Source of the DNA: Micromonospora andamanensis
GTDB lineage: Bacteria; Actinomycetota; Actinomycetes; Mycobacteriales; Micromonosporaceae
Direction: 5' to 3'
DNA: 64,000 nt
NCBI RefSeq assembly: GCF_016863495.1
Contig: NZ_BOOZ01000034.1
Coordinates: 30,241-94,240 of the forward strand
Shown here: piece after piece, positions 1-8,367 of the stretch
Numbering within the stretch: position 1 is the first letter of the stretch
Layout of the letters: the number at the start of each line of letters is the position of its first letter
Notes under the pieces: generated by a model
Database searches by the model: none
Told to the model about the DNA's origin: nothing
Seen by the model: the letters and a program-made list of their open reading frames with translations, nothing else
Position numbers and translations under genes: made by a program

Positions 1-186
1 GGCGAGCAGTCCCGCCTCGTCGAGGGTGTCCGGCGCGTCGACGAGGAAGTCGTCGACGGCACCGCGTTCGGTGGTGTGCACCTGCACGGTGAGGATGTTG
101 ACTCCGCGCAACGCGAGGCTCGCCGTGAGCACCGACAGGTAGCCCGGCCGGTCGTCCACGGTGGCTCGGATCCGCCACAGCGTCAT
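1..186 (-). CDS. ACT-domain protein, N-terminal fragment
   Basis: Only the first 62 codons lie in the window; the gene continues past the left edge. The ATG at 184-186 (minus strand) opens a protein beginning MTLWRIRATVDDRPGYLSVL. The pattern of a short beta strand, a DRPG turn, then a helix and a VNILTVQVH strand is that of an ACT domain, a small ligand-binding or dimerisation fold. The same DRPG turn occurs in the next gene upstream (291-992), so the two are probably co-transcribed and related in function. From memory, actinomycete relatives carry a C-terminal acetyltransferase domain, but that part is outside the window. The ACT assignment is fairly secure; the function is unknown. Confidence 0.75.
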   Translation of the reverse strand, partial: MTLWRIRATVDDRPGYLSVLTASLALRGVNILTVQVHTTERGAVDDFLVDAPDTLDEAGLLA

Positions 187-290
187 CGTTGCCTCCCTTC
201 CCGTGCCACAGTCGTCCGCGGCTGTTGCCTGCCGGTTGCCTCACCATGTCCAGCCGCGACCGGCCCTGCGGTCTTCGTCACAGCTCCCGG

Positions 291-992
291 TCAGGGGTTG
301 GCGCTCACCGGTGGGGTGCCCACCAGGTCGAGCCGGTCGCCGAGGATCACCGCGCAGGCACGGACCAGTTGGGCCAGCCGGTCCACCTCGGTGGAGTGGA
401 AGGCGGCCGGCGTGAGGGTCTCGCTGTGCTCGCGGGACACCACCAGGACCAGCCCGGCCCGACCGAACGGCGCGACAGCGAAATGGCCGCCGTCGGGGGC
501 GGTCATCGACCGGGCGCGCAGCGGGGTCACCTCCGGCAGCTTCGGCGGCACCGGGGTACGCCAGCTGGCGTGCCCCACAGTCGCGCCGCCACCTCCGGTG
601 CGGGACGCCCAGTCGACAGGCACCATCGCGGCGACGGACCAGTCGGCGGCGAGCAGGCCGGGTACCGCGTCGACAAGGGTGGCCAGCCCGTCGGCCGGGT
701 TGGCCGCGACCTGGGCCAGCAGCTCGGCGTCCTGGCCGGTGGTGGTGGGCGCGCCGATCGCCCGCCAGACCCCGTCCACCCGTACGCCGGGGATGGCCGC
801 CAGTCCGGCCAGCAGCCGCTCCACCCGCGCCGCGCCCGGCCACACCACAGTGAAGTCGTCGACCGCCCGCCCGCCGAGGCGTTCCAGTACGACCACCTGG
901 ACGATGTCCGCCCCCGACACGCCGAGGGTGCGCGCCACCTGACCGAGCGTGCCTGGACGGTCCGGCAGGGTGACCCGAACGCGCAGCAACAT
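291..992 (-). CDS. ACT-domain protein
   Basis: A 233-residue soluble protein whose first 75 residues (MLLRVRVTLPDRPGTLGQVA) form an ACT domain with the characteristic DRPG turn and a GADIVQVVVLE strand. The remaining ~150 residues contain a conserved-looking block ending in a helix (STEVDRLAQLVRACAVILGDRLDLV) and no catalytic signature I recognise; a GAF-like fold is possible. The frame stays open upstream to 1112, but the ATG at 992 is preceded by GGAGG at good spacing and starts exactly at the ACT domain. It lies 104 bases upstream of a second ACT gene on the same strand. Likely a metabolite sensor; the ligand is unknown. Confidence 0.75.
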   Translation of the reverse strand: MLLRVRVTLPDRPGTLGQVARTLGVSGADIVQVVVLERLGGRAVDDFTVVWPGAARVERLLAGLAAIPGVRVDGVWRAIGAPTTTGQDAELLAQVAANPADGLATLVDAVPGLLAADWSVAAMVPVDWASRTGGGGATVGHASWRTPVPPKLPEVTPLRARSMTAPDGGHFAVAPFGRAGLVLVVSREHSETLTPAAFHSTEVDRLAQLVRACAVILGDRLDLVGTPPVSANP

Positions 993-1140
993 TTCAAACC
1001 CCTCCGCTCGGCGGGCCGGCACACTGGCCGGCAGGCTGGTTCCAGCCTGGCAGTTGACCATTTCGTCCCTGTTGCGGCGGCATGTCCCGAGGGTCAAACC
1101 TGACCTTGACAACCCGCCGGAGCTGCCATGAACTGTCCGG

Positions 1141-2193
1141 ATGACCGAACCGACCGCCGGCTCGCCTGCCGGTCTGGATCTGGACCGGCTCGGTGGGTAC
1201 CTCGCGGCACACCGCCCCGTCCTGGCCGCCGGGCCGTTACGGGCCGAGCTGATCGCCGGTGGCCGGTCGAACCTGACCTACCTGGTGCACGTCGGCGACC
1301 GGGAGGTGGTGCTGCGCCGCCCACCGCTCGGGCATGTGCTGGCCACCGCGCACGACATGGCCCGGGAGTTCCGGGTCATTTCCGCGCTCGCCCCGACAGA
1401 CGTCCCGGTGCCCGGCGCCCTGTTGCTCTGCCCGGAGCCGGACGTGCTGGGCGCGCCGTTCTACCTGATGGAACGGATGCCGGGCGAGGTCTTCCGCAGC
1501 CGCTCCCGGACCGACCGGCTCACCGGCGCGCAGCGGCACGGGTTGGCCATGGCGATGATGGACACCCTGGCGGCGCTGCACACGGTCGAGCCGGCAGCTG
1601 TCGGCCTGGCCGACTTCGGTCGCCCGGAGGGGTTCCTGGCCCGGCAGGTCCGTCGCTGGTCGGGGCAGCTCGACCGGTCCCGGAGCCGGCCCCTGCCGGG
1701 CATCGACGAACTGCGCGACCGACTCGCCGCCACCGCACCCGAGGGCGCGAACGCGGGCCGGATCGTGCACGGTGACTTCCGGCTGGACAACCTGCTCGCC
1801 ACCGTGCAACCGGTGACCGTGACGGCGGTGCTGGACTGGGAGATGGCCACCCTCGGCGATCCGCTGGCCGACCTCGGGCTGTTGCTGACCTACTGGGACG
1901 TGCTCGGCGGCAGCGAGGTCTCCGACGGCAACCCGGTCGCCGACGGCCTCGGCCCGCGCGCCGGCTTCCCCAGCGGTGCCGAGCTGATCGACAGGTACGC
2001 CGGCCGCAGCGACGTCGATGTCGGCCCCCTGCACTGGCACATCGCGCTGGGCTGCTTCAAACTCGCAGTCATCTGTGAGGGCATCCACTACCGGCACACC
2101 CTCGGCCAGACCCTCGGCGAGGGCTTCGACACCATCGGCGGCCTCGTCGCCCCGCTTGTCGCACACGGACTGACCGCGGTGAGGGAGACCTGA
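1141..2193 (+). CDS. phosphotransferase family protein (APH/ACAD10-11 kinase-like)
   Basis: A 350-residue kinase-fold protein of the aminoglycoside phosphotransferase (APH) superfamily. Visible motifs are an N-lobe GGRSNLTYLV loop, the catalytic-loop sequence HGDFRLDN near residue 210 (Asp base and Asn), and the metal-binding DWEMATLGDPLADLG near residue 232. The subgroup with ATLGDPLADLG is the one found as the kinase domain of eukaryotic ACAD10/ACAD11 and in LvaA, which phosphorylates 4-hydroxyacyl-CoA. Its stop overlaps the start of an acyl-CoA dehydrogenase gene (TGATG), so the two are translationally coupled, supporting a role in hydroxyacyl-CoA or lipid catabolism rather than antibiotic resistance. 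No strong Shine-Dalgarno sequence precedes the chosen start; upstream in-frame alternatives are absent. The substrate is inferred. Confidence 0.85.
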   Translation: MTEPTAGSPAGLDLDRLGGYLAAHRPVLAAGPLRAELIAGGRSNLTYLVHVGDREVVLRRPPLGHVLATAHDMAREFRVISALAPTDVPVPGALLLCPEPDVLGAPFYLMERMPGEVFRSRSRTDRLTGAQRHGLAMAMMDTLAALHTVEPAAVGLADFGRPEGFLARQVRRWSGQLDRSRSRPLPGIDELRDRLAATAPEGANAGRIVHGDFRLDNLLATVQPVTVTAVLDWEMATLGDPLADLGLLLTYWDVLGGSEVSDGNPVADGLGPRAGFPSGAELIDRYAGRSDVDVGPLHWHIALGCFKLAVICEGIHYRHTLGQTLGEGFDTIGGLVAPLVAHGLTAVRET

Positions 2194-3404
2194 TGGACTT
2201 CGCGTACGACGCCCGGACCGAGCAGCTTCGCGTGGAGCTGACCGATTTCCTGGAGCAGCACGTGTATCCGGCCGAGCCGGTGCACGCCGCCCAGGTGGCC
2301 GCCGCCGGTGACCCGTGGGCCCGCCCTGCGGTGCTGGCCGAGCTGAAGGCCGAGGCCCGCCGGCGTGGCCTGTGGAACCTCTTCCTGCCCGATCCGCGCC
2401 ACGGTGCCGGGCTGACGAACCTCCAGTACGCCCCGCTGGCCGAGCTGACCGGGCGCAGCCCGCACCTCGCCCCGGAGGCGTTGAACTGCGCCGCACCGGA
2501 CACCGGCAACATGGAACTGCTCGCCGAGTTCGGCTCTCCTGCACAACAGGAGCGCTGGCTCACCCCGCTGCTGGCCGGCGAGATCCGCTCCGCGTTCTGC
2601 ATGACCGAGCCCGACGTGGCCTCCTCCGACGCGACGAACATCGCCACGTCGATCCGCCGCGACGGTGACCACTACGTCATCGACGGCCGCAAATGGTGGT
2701 CCTCGGGTGCGATGGATCCGGCCTGCGCGATCCTCATCGTGATGGGCAAGACCGACCCGAGTGCCGACCGGCACCGCCAGCAGAGCATGATCCTGGTCCC
2801 CCGCGACACCCCCGGGGTCACGGTACGCCGGGGCATGCGGGTCTTCGGCTACAGCGACGCCTCACACGGCGGCCACGCCGAGATCGACTTCGAGGGCGTA
2901 CGCGTGCCGGCGGAGAACCTGGTCGGCGCCGAGGGCACCGGTTTCGCCATCGCCCAGGCCCGGCTCGGCCCCGGCCGCATCCACCACTGCATGCGCCTGA
3001 TCGGCGCGGCCGAGCGAGCGTTGGAACTACTCTGCCGCCGGGCCGCCGAGCGGGTCGCCTTCGGCCGCCCCCTCGCCGAACAGGGCGTGGTACGCGAGTG
3101 GATCGCCGAGGCCCGGGTCCGCATCGAACAGGCCCGGCTACTGGTACTCAAGACGGCCTGGCTAATGGACACCGTCGGCAACAAGGGTGCGCACACCGAG
3201 ATCCAGGCCATCAAGATCGCCACCCCCGCGATGGCCGAGTGGGTCATCGACAAGGCCATCCAGGCGTACGGGGCAGCCGGAGTCAGCCAGGACACTCCCC
3301 TCGCCCAGCTCTGGGCCCAGGCCCGCACACTGCGCCTCGCCGACGGCCCCGACGAGGTGCACCGCAACAGTCTCGCCAAGCGCGAGCTCCGCCGCTGGGC
3401 CTAG
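2193..3404 (+). CDS. acyl-CoA dehydrogenase
   Basis: A 403-residue flavoprotein of the acyl-CoA dehydrogenase family, which introduces an alpha,beta double bond into acyl-CoA using FAD and passes electrons to ETF. It shows the family signature AFCMTEPDVASSDATN (residues ~130-146), the central GRKWWSSGAMD loop, the AQARLGPGRIHHCMR helix and the C-terminal YGAAGVSQDTPLAQ and DGPDEVHRNSLAKREL segments, all in the usual order and length. The long C-terminal region with DGPDEVH matches the ACAD10/11 subgroup. It begins one base inside the stop of the phosphotransferase gene, so both products probably act in one pathway, possibly removal of a phosphorylated hydroxyl from 4-hydroxyacyl-CoA. The exact acyl substrate cannot be read from sequence. 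Confidence 0.92.
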   Translation: MDFAYDARTEQLRVELTDFLEQHVYPAEPVHAAQVAAAGDPWARPAVLAELKAEARRRGLWNLFLPDPRHGAGLTNLQYAPLAELTGRSPHLAPEALNCAAPDTGNMELLAEFGSPAQQERWLTPLLAGEIRSAFCMTEPDVASSDATNIATSIRRDGDHYVIDGRKWWSSGAMDPACAILIVMGKTDPSADRHRQQSMILVPRDTPGVTVRRGMRVFGYSDASHGGHAEIDFEGVRVPAENLVGAEGTGFAIAQARLGPGRIHHCMRLIGAAERALELLCRRAAERVAFGRPLAEQGVVREWIAEARVRIEQARLLVLKTAWLMDTVGNKGAHTEIQAIKIATPAMAEWVIDKAIQAYGAAGVSQDTPLAQLWAQARTLRLADGPDEVHRNSLAKRELRRWA

Positions 3405-3580
3405 CGGCCAGCCGCATCCCACCGAACCGCCGGAGCAGCCAGCACAGGGTGACCGCCGGACCTGGTGGCTGACCTGGTGGCGGGCCTGCTGGCGATCCAT
3501 GCGGTCGCCGCACCCGAACACTCCCCGAGCGATCACCTTCCGTATCCGTCCCGCCCGCCCCCCGATGTGGTGCACGGCCC

Positions 3581-3701
3581 CTTTGCTCTGCTTCAACCGA
3601 CGCAACAGTCACGCTCAGTGTCTGGATCCGGTCGATGACCGTATCCGCGCTTCGCGTTACCGCTGTCCAGCCACCATTGCGTGGGTTGAAGCAGAGCAAA
3701 G
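3581..3701. repeat. 121-bp element bounded by 25-bp inverted repeats
   Basis: Bases 3581-3605 and 3677-3701 are reverse complements with a single mismatch in 25. Between them a second near-palindrome at 3624-3646 (10-bp arms, GAT loop, one mismatch) and a small GCG/CGC hairpin would give a branched cruciform or RNA structure. It sits in the 473-bp gap between the acyl-CoA dehydrogenase gene and cebR, and no frame in that gap looks coding. It could be a miniature inverted-repeat element, a REP-like dispersed palindrome or a bidirectional terminator. No transposase or flanking target duplication was seen. Confidence 0.7.
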
Positions 3702-3877
3702 CGCGCGAGGCATTGCTCCTGGACCTCGGTGGATAGTCACACAGCGTCAGATGCACGGGGAGTCACATCGGTCAGCCTGGGGCCCAGCCCGCGAGCGGCA
3801 CGGCGTAGGCGATGCCGGGAAGGACGTACGCGGCGCGAGGGCGAAGCTCGGCGGCGGGAGTCCGGGGCGGCGCGGGG

Positions 3878-4924
3878 TCAGGCGGAGGCGCGCTCCACGA
3901 ACTGGGTGTCCAGGACGACGTGTGGGGCGGGGATCTCGTCGCCGCGGATCCGGGCGACAAGTAGTCGGGCCATCTGCCGGCCCATCTCCTCCACGGGCTG
4001 GAAGACCGACGTCAACGGCGGGTTGGCCTGTCGGGCGATCGGCTCGTCGCCGAAGCCGACCACTGCCACGTCCTGCGGTACCCGGCAGCCGGCCTCCCGC
4101 AGCGTCCGCATGGCGCCGAAGGCCATCAGGTCGGCGGCCACGAACACGGCGTCCAGGTCGGGGCAGCGCTCCAGCAGCTTCCGCATGGCCGTCGCCCCGC
4201 TCTCCTCGCTGAAGTCGCCGTACGCGATCAGGTCGGGGTCGACGCCGAACCCGGCGGTGCGGACCGCGTCCCGGTAGCCGGACAACCGGGCCAGGCCGGC
4301 GCCCATGTCCTGCGGGCCGGCGATGGTGGCGATGCGCCGCCGGCCCCGGTCGGCGAGGTACTCGACGGCCTGCCGTGCCCCACCGGCGTTGTCGACGTCG
4401 ACGAACGAGACGGGCTGCGCCTCGGGGTGCAGCATCCGCGCGGGCCGCCCGCCGAGCACGGTGGGCAGGTCACGCTCTTCCAGCAGGGTGGGCAGTGGAT
4501 CGTCGTCGTGCAGCGAGAGCAGCAGCACCCCGTCGACGTGCTGGTTGGTCAGGTGGTGCTCGACCCGCTCCCGCTCCAGCGGCGACTGGGCCATGGCCAG
4601 CCACAGCTGCAACGGTGTCTCCAGCAGGGCTGAGCTGATCCCCCGGACGATGCCGGCGAAGAACGGCTCGGCGAAGATCCGCTCACCGGACTCGCTGACC
4701 ACCAGGGCCACCGAGTCGGTCCGTTGGGTGACAAGTGCCCGGGCGGCACGGTTCGGTACGTACCCCAGCTCGGCGATGGCCTGCTGCACGGCGGCCCGGG
4801 CCTCCGGACTCACCTGCGGAGAGCCGTTGACCACGCGGGAAACCGTGCCGCGGCCAACTCCGGCGCGGGCGGCGACCGCGTCGAGCGTCGGCCGCCCGAG
4901 CGACCGGGTGCGCTGCGTTGTCAT
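3878..4924 (-). CDS. cebR: LacI-family repressor CebR (cello-oligosaccharide sensor)
   Basis: A 348-residue LacI-family regulator. Residues ~14-65 form the helix-turn-helix and hinge (TLDAVAARAGVGRGTVSRVV, then GYVPNRAARAL); the rest is a periplasmic-binding-protein-like sensor domain (VDGVLLLSLHDDDP, FVDVDNAGGARQAVEYL, AVVGFGDEPIARQANPPLTSV). The overall sequence is what I know of Streptomyces CebR, which represses cebEFG-bglC and is released by cellobiose or cellotriose. The ATG at 4924 is preferred over one at 4942 because GGAGGAG lies a few bases before it. It is 82 bases downstream of bglC on the same strand, with a stem-loop between, rather than upstream as in Streptomyces. The operators upstream of cebE match the known CebR site. 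Confidence 0.88.
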   Translation of the reverse strand: MTTQRTRSLGRPTLDAVAARAGVGRGTVSRVVNGSPQVSPEARAAVQQAIAELGYVPNRAARALVTQRTDSVALVVSESGERIFAEPFFAGIVRGISSALLETPLQLWLAMAQSPLERERVEHHLTNQHVDGVLLLSLHDDDPLPTLLEERDLPTVLGGRPARMLHPEAQPVSFVDVDNAGGARQAVEYLADRGRRRIATIAGPQDMGAGLARLSGYRDAVRTAGFGVDPDLIAYGDFSEESGATAMRKLLERCPDLDAVFVAADLMAFGAMRTLREAGCRVPQDVAVVGFGDEPIARQANPPLTSVFQPVEEMGRQMARLLVARIRGDEIPAPHVVLDTQFVERASA

Positions 4925-4944
4925 CGTCTGCTCCTCCGACATCA

Positions 4945-4985
4945 GGCGGCCCCGGCACCTTCACCAGCGTTGGTGCCGGGCCGCC
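4945..4985 (-). terminator. stem-loop between bglC and cebR
   Basis: Bases 4945-4959 pair with 4972-4985 (14 pairs with one bulged C) around a 12-base loop. The hairpin sits in the 82-base gap after bglC and just before the cebR ribosome-binding site. It has no U-tract, so it could be a factor-assisted terminator, an attenuator lowering cebR expression relative to the uptake genes, or an mRNA-stabilising structure. Confidence 0.55.
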
Positions 4986-5006
4986 CGTTACTGGCTGGCC
5001 ATCGCC

Positions 5007-6440
5007 CTATTGTGCGGCCAGACCGTTGCGTCGGATCACCTCCGCGTACCACCTGGCACTGGACTTGGGGATGCGCGTCTGCTTGTCGTAGTCGACGTAG
5101 ATCATGCCGAACCGCTTCGTGTAGCCCCAGGCCCACTCGAAATTATCCATCAGCGACCAGGCGAAGTATCCACGCAGGGGGACGCCCGCGCTGATCGCCT
5201 CGTGCGAGGCGCGCAGGTGCGCGTCGAAGTAGGCCAGCCGGTCCACGTCATCGACCTGCCCGTCGACCACCTCGTCGATGAAAGCCGAGCCGTTCTCGGT
5301 GACGTAGAGCGGAAGGTCCGTGTACTCCTCGTGCACCCGGCGCAGCGTCTCCACCAGACCGGGGGCGTCGATCTCCCACCCCATGTCGGTCACCGGCACA
5401 CCCCGGGTGACGAACCGGACGTCCTCGCTGCCCGGCCAGCAGGCCTGGGCCCGCCAGTAGGCTTCCGGCTGCTCGCCGGGGACCGGCGCGGCCACCACGT
5501 GCCGGCTGTAGTAGTTGACCCCCACCACGTCCAGCGGCGTGGCGATGGTGGCCAGGTCACCGTCGTGAACGTGGCCGAAGTCGGTCACCTTCGCCAGGTC
5601 GGCGACCAGGTCATCGGGGTACGCGCCACGCAGGATCGGGTCGAGGAAGAACCGGTTGGCCAACCCGTCGATCCGCCGGGCCGCGTCGATGTCGCCCGGC
5701 GCGTCGCTGGCCGGGGTGACCGGGTACAGGTTGACCGTCACCCCGAGCTGCGCCCCCGGCACCGCCGTACGCAACGCCTGCACGGCGAGCCCGTGCCCGA
5801 GCATCAGGTGGTGTCCGGCACGGACCGCGTCGGCCCCGTCGGAACGGCCCGGGGCGTGCACCCCGGAGCCGTAGCCGAGGAAGGCCGAGCACCATGGCTC
5901 GTTGAGGGTCGTCCAGTACTTCACCCGGTCACCGAGCGCGTCGGCCATCAGCAGGGCGTAGTCGGCGAACCGGGCTGCGGTGTCCCGGGCCGGCCAGCCG
6001 CCGGCGTCCTCCAACTCCTGCGGCAGGTCCCAGTGATAGAGGGTGAGCCAGGGCTCGATCCCGTTGGCCATCAGCTCGTCGACCAGCCGCTGGTAGAAGT
6101 CGAGCCCTTCGCGGTTCGCCGGGCCCGACCCGCCCGGCTGCACCCGGGGCCAGGAGACCGAGAAGCGGTACGACTTCAACCCCAGCTCGGCCATCAGCCG
6201 GACATCGTCGGTGAGCCGGTGGTAGTGGTCGCAGGCGACATCGCCGGTGTGCCCGGCGACCGTCCGGCCCTCGGTGTGGCTGAAGGTGTCCCAGATCGAC
6301 GCGGTCCGGCCGCCCTCGTTCGCCGCGCCCTCGATCTGGTAAGCGGCGGTCGCCGCGCCCCAGAGGAAGCCGGGCGGGAAGGTCAGCGGCGGACGCTCGT
6401 CGAGGACGCCGACAGCGGGCGGGGTGGCGGGGTTGCTCAC
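5007..6440 (-). CDS. bglC: GH1 beta-glucosidase
   Basis: A 477-residue family GH1 beta-glucosidase, expected to hydrolyse imported cellobiose and cellotriose to glucose in the cytoplasm (no signal peptide). It has the N-terminal GFLWGAATAAYQIEGA signature, the acid/base glutamate in TLNEPW (~residue 178) and the nucleophile in YVTENGSAF (~residue 377), plus the C-terminal SLMDNFEWAWGY block. Length is normal for the family. The start is a GTG at 6440 that overlaps the stop of the permease gene (GTGA), so translation is coupled; the frame is open further upstream, but that part is the permease region. It is the fourth gene of the ceb operon, matching the order cebE-cebF-cebG-bglC known in Streptomyces. 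Confidence 0.93.
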   Translation of the reverse strand: MSNPATPPAVGVLDERPPLTFPPGFLWGAATAAYQIEGAANEGGRTASIWDTFSHTEGRTVAGHTGDVACDHYHRLTDDVRLMAELGLKSYRFSVSWPRVQPGGSGPANREGLDFYQRLVDELMANGIEPWLTLYHWDLPQELEDAGGWPARDTAARFADYALLMADALGDRVKYWTTLNEPWCSAFLGYGSGVHAPGRSDGADAVRAGHHLMLGHGLAVQALRTAVPGAQLGVTVNLYPVTPASDAPGDIDAARRIDGLANRFFLDPILRGAYPDDLVADLAKVTDFGHVHDGDLATIATPLDVVGVNYYSRHVVAAPVPGEQPEAYWRAQACWPGSEDVRFVTRGVPVTDMGWEIDAPGLVETLRRVHEEYTDLPLYVTENGSAFIDEVVDGQVDDVDRLAYFDAHLRASHEAISAGVPLRGYFAWSLMDNFEWAWGYTKRFGMIYVDYDKQTRIPKSSARWYAEVIRRNGLAAQ

Positions 6441-7279
6441 GACTTGACTGCACCTTCCATGATCCCGCCGATGATCTGGCGGCCGAAGAGAAGAAAGACG
6501 AGCACCAGCGGGATGGTGCCGACCGCCGTGGCGGCGAAGACCTGGGAGTAGTCCGTGTAGTAGGCGTACGACAGGAAGGAGAGCGAGACCTGCAGGGTCG
6601 GGTTCTCCGGGGTGAGGATCGCGTACGGCCAGAGGAAGGAGTTCCAGGTCTCCATGAAGGTGAGCAGACCGAGCACGCCGGCCGCCGGCCGCAGCGCCGG
6701 CAGCACGATGTTCCAGTAGATCCGGAACGTACTGGCACCGTCGACCCGACCGGCCTCGATCAGCTCGTCGGAGATCGCCTGGCTGGCGTACTGCCGCATC
6801 ATGAACACGCCGAAGGCGCTGACCAGGAACGGCACGGTGACCGCGTAGAGGGTGTCGTACCACCCCAGCGACTGCATCATGCTCCAGAGCGGGATGAGGC
6901 CCATCTGGGTCGGGATCATCATGGTGACGATGATCGCCAGCAGCAGCACGTTGCGACCGCGGAAGCGCAGCTTCGCGAAGGCGAAGCCGGCGAGTGAGCC
7001 GGTGAGCACCACCGACACGGTGACCACCGACGAGACGATGATCGAGTTCATCAGGCCCTTGAGGAAGTTGGCCGCGTCGTTGTCGAGCACCCGCCCGAAG
7101 TTGTCACCGAATGCGCCAGCCGGGGTCATCGGCGGTGGCACATCGTTGATCGACTCCAGGCTGCGGGTGCCGATCACGATCATGTAGTAGAAGGGGTAGA
7201 TCGACAGCAGCGCCGCCAGGACGAGCGCCATGTAGGTGAGTGGACTGGTGCGCCACAGGCGCTTTGAAGCCGAGATCAT
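6437..7279 (-). CDS. cebG: carbohydrate ABC transporter permease CebG
   Basis: A 280-residue MalG-type inner-membrane permease of a CUT1 sugar ABC importer. Six membrane segments are visible (for example YMALVLAALLSIYPFYYMIV near the N terminus and TIPLVLVFLLFGRQIIGGIM at the C terminus). The cytoplasmic EAA loop reads DELIEAGRVDGASTFRIYW, the docking site for the ATPase. No ATPase gene lies in the operon; Streptomyces Ceb systems use the shared ATPase MsiK, so the same is inferred here. It starts 10 bases after cebF and overlaps bglC by four bases. Confidence 0.9.
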   Translation of the reverse strand: MISASKRLWRTSPLTYMALVLAALLSIYPFYYMIVIGTRSLESINDVPPPMTPAGAFGDNFGRVLDNDAANFLKGLMNSIIVSSVVTVSVVLTGSLAGFAFAKLRFRGRNVLLLAIIVTMMIPTQMGLIPLWSMMQSLGWYDTLYAVTVPFLVSAFGVFMMRQYASQAISDELIEAGRVDGASTFRIYWNIVLPALRPAAGVLGLLTFMETWNSFLWPYAILTPENPTLQVSLSFLSYAYYTDYSQVFAATAVGTIPLVLVFLLFGRQIIGGIMEGAVKS

Positions 7280-7289
7280 CGATCTGTCC

Positions 7290-8258
7290 TCACTTGGACG
7301 CGCGGCGGACGAGTACGAAGTTGATCAGCGACACGAAGACGATGATCATGAAGATCGCCCAGGCGACCGCGGCTCCGTAACCTGCGGTACTCAGGTTGTA
7401 GATGCCCTTCTCGTACATGTACATGGCCAGCGTCTGGTACTCCCGCTGGTTGCCGCCGATGATGCTGCCGTTGCCGAAGAGCAGCGGCTCGGTGAAGAGC
7501 TGCATGCCACCGATCGTGGAGAGGATGACCACGAAGATGAAGGTGGGCTTAAGCATCGGCAGGGTGATCTGCCAGAACTGCCGCCACGGGCTGGCCCCGT
7601 CGATCGCGGCGGCCTCGTACAGGTCCTTCGGGATGGCCTGCATGCCGGCGAGCAGGATCAGCGTGTTGTAGCCGGTCCACCGCCAGTTGACCATGGTCGC
7701 GATCGCGGTCCAGGAACTCCACTCCTGGGCACGCCAGTCGATCTGGTCCACCCCGACGAGGCCAAGCAGCCAGTTGAACAGGCCGAAGTCGCGCTGGAAC
7801 AGCATGCCGAAGACGATCGCGACGGCGGCCACCGAAACCACGTTCGGTACGAAGATGGCCATCCGGAAGAAGGTCTTGGCGCGCAGCAGGGTCTGGTTGA
7901 GCAGGTTCGCCAGGAACAGCGCCATCAGCAGCTGCGGAATGGTCGACAGGGCGAAGATGCCGAACGTGTTGACCAGCGCGTTCCAGAAGTAGTCGTCCTT
8001 GATCAGCGCGGTGTAGTTGTCGAACCCGATGAAGGTGTGCTCGCCGATCATGTCCCAGTCGTGCAGCGACATCCAGGCGGTGCGCAGCATCGGGTACAAC
8101 CCGAAGGCCCCGAAGATCAGGAAGAACGGCGCGATGTAGAGGTACGGGGAGTACTTGAGATCCAGGCGGTTGAAGAGATAGCCCCGGCGGCGGTGGGAGG
8201 GGGCGTCGGGGGGTGGTGCTGCTGGCGACGGCGGTGCCGTCGTGGCCGACAGGCTCAT
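7290..8258 (-). CDS. cebF: carbohydrate ABC transporter permease CebF
   Basis: A 322-residue MalF-type permease. After a Pro-rich cytoplasmic N terminus (~35 residues), the first membrane span LYIAPFFLIFGAFGLYPML is followed by five more. The EAA loop is KDLYEAAAIDGASPWRQFW. A good ribosome-binding site (AAGGA) precedes the ATG. It pairs with CebG to form the channel for cellobiose/cellotriose delivered by CebE. It lies between cebE (110-base gap) and cebG (10-base gap), and all are on one strand. Confidence 0.9.
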   Translation of the reverse strand: MSLSATTAPPSPAAPPPDAPSHRRRGYLFNRLDLKYSPYLYIAPFFLIFGAFGLYPMLRTAWMSLHDWDMIGEHTFIGFDNYTALIKDDYFWNALVNTFGIFALSTIPQLLMALFLANLLNQTLLRAKTFFRMAIFVPNVVSVAAVAIVFGMLFQRDFGLFNWLLGLVGVDQIDWRAQEWSSWTAIATMVNWRWTGYNTLILLAGMQAIPKDLYEAAAIDGASPWRQFWQITLPMLKPTFIFVVILSTIGGMQLFTEPLLFGNGSIIGGNQREYQTLAMYMYEKGIYNLSTAGYGAAVAWAIFMIIVFVSLINFVLVRRASK

Positions 8259-8367
8259 GCGAATTTCCTTTTCCAGCGAGGCCCGGGGGCCCTCGCGCAG
8301 GATGCTGCGCGGTGGGGACCGACCGGTGGCGTCCGGGTAATCCCGAACGCCACCGGAAGGGAATCAC

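Noticed and set aside
1141..2193. Antibiotic-resistance aminoglycoside phosphotransferase
   Set aside because: The ATLGDPLADLG subgroup and coupling to an acyl-CoA dehydrogenase fit the ACAD10/11-type kinase better.
4305..6551. Plus-strand open frame across cebR and bglC
   Set aside because: Crosses two real minus-strand genes and their intergenic hairpin; composition is that of a shadow frame.
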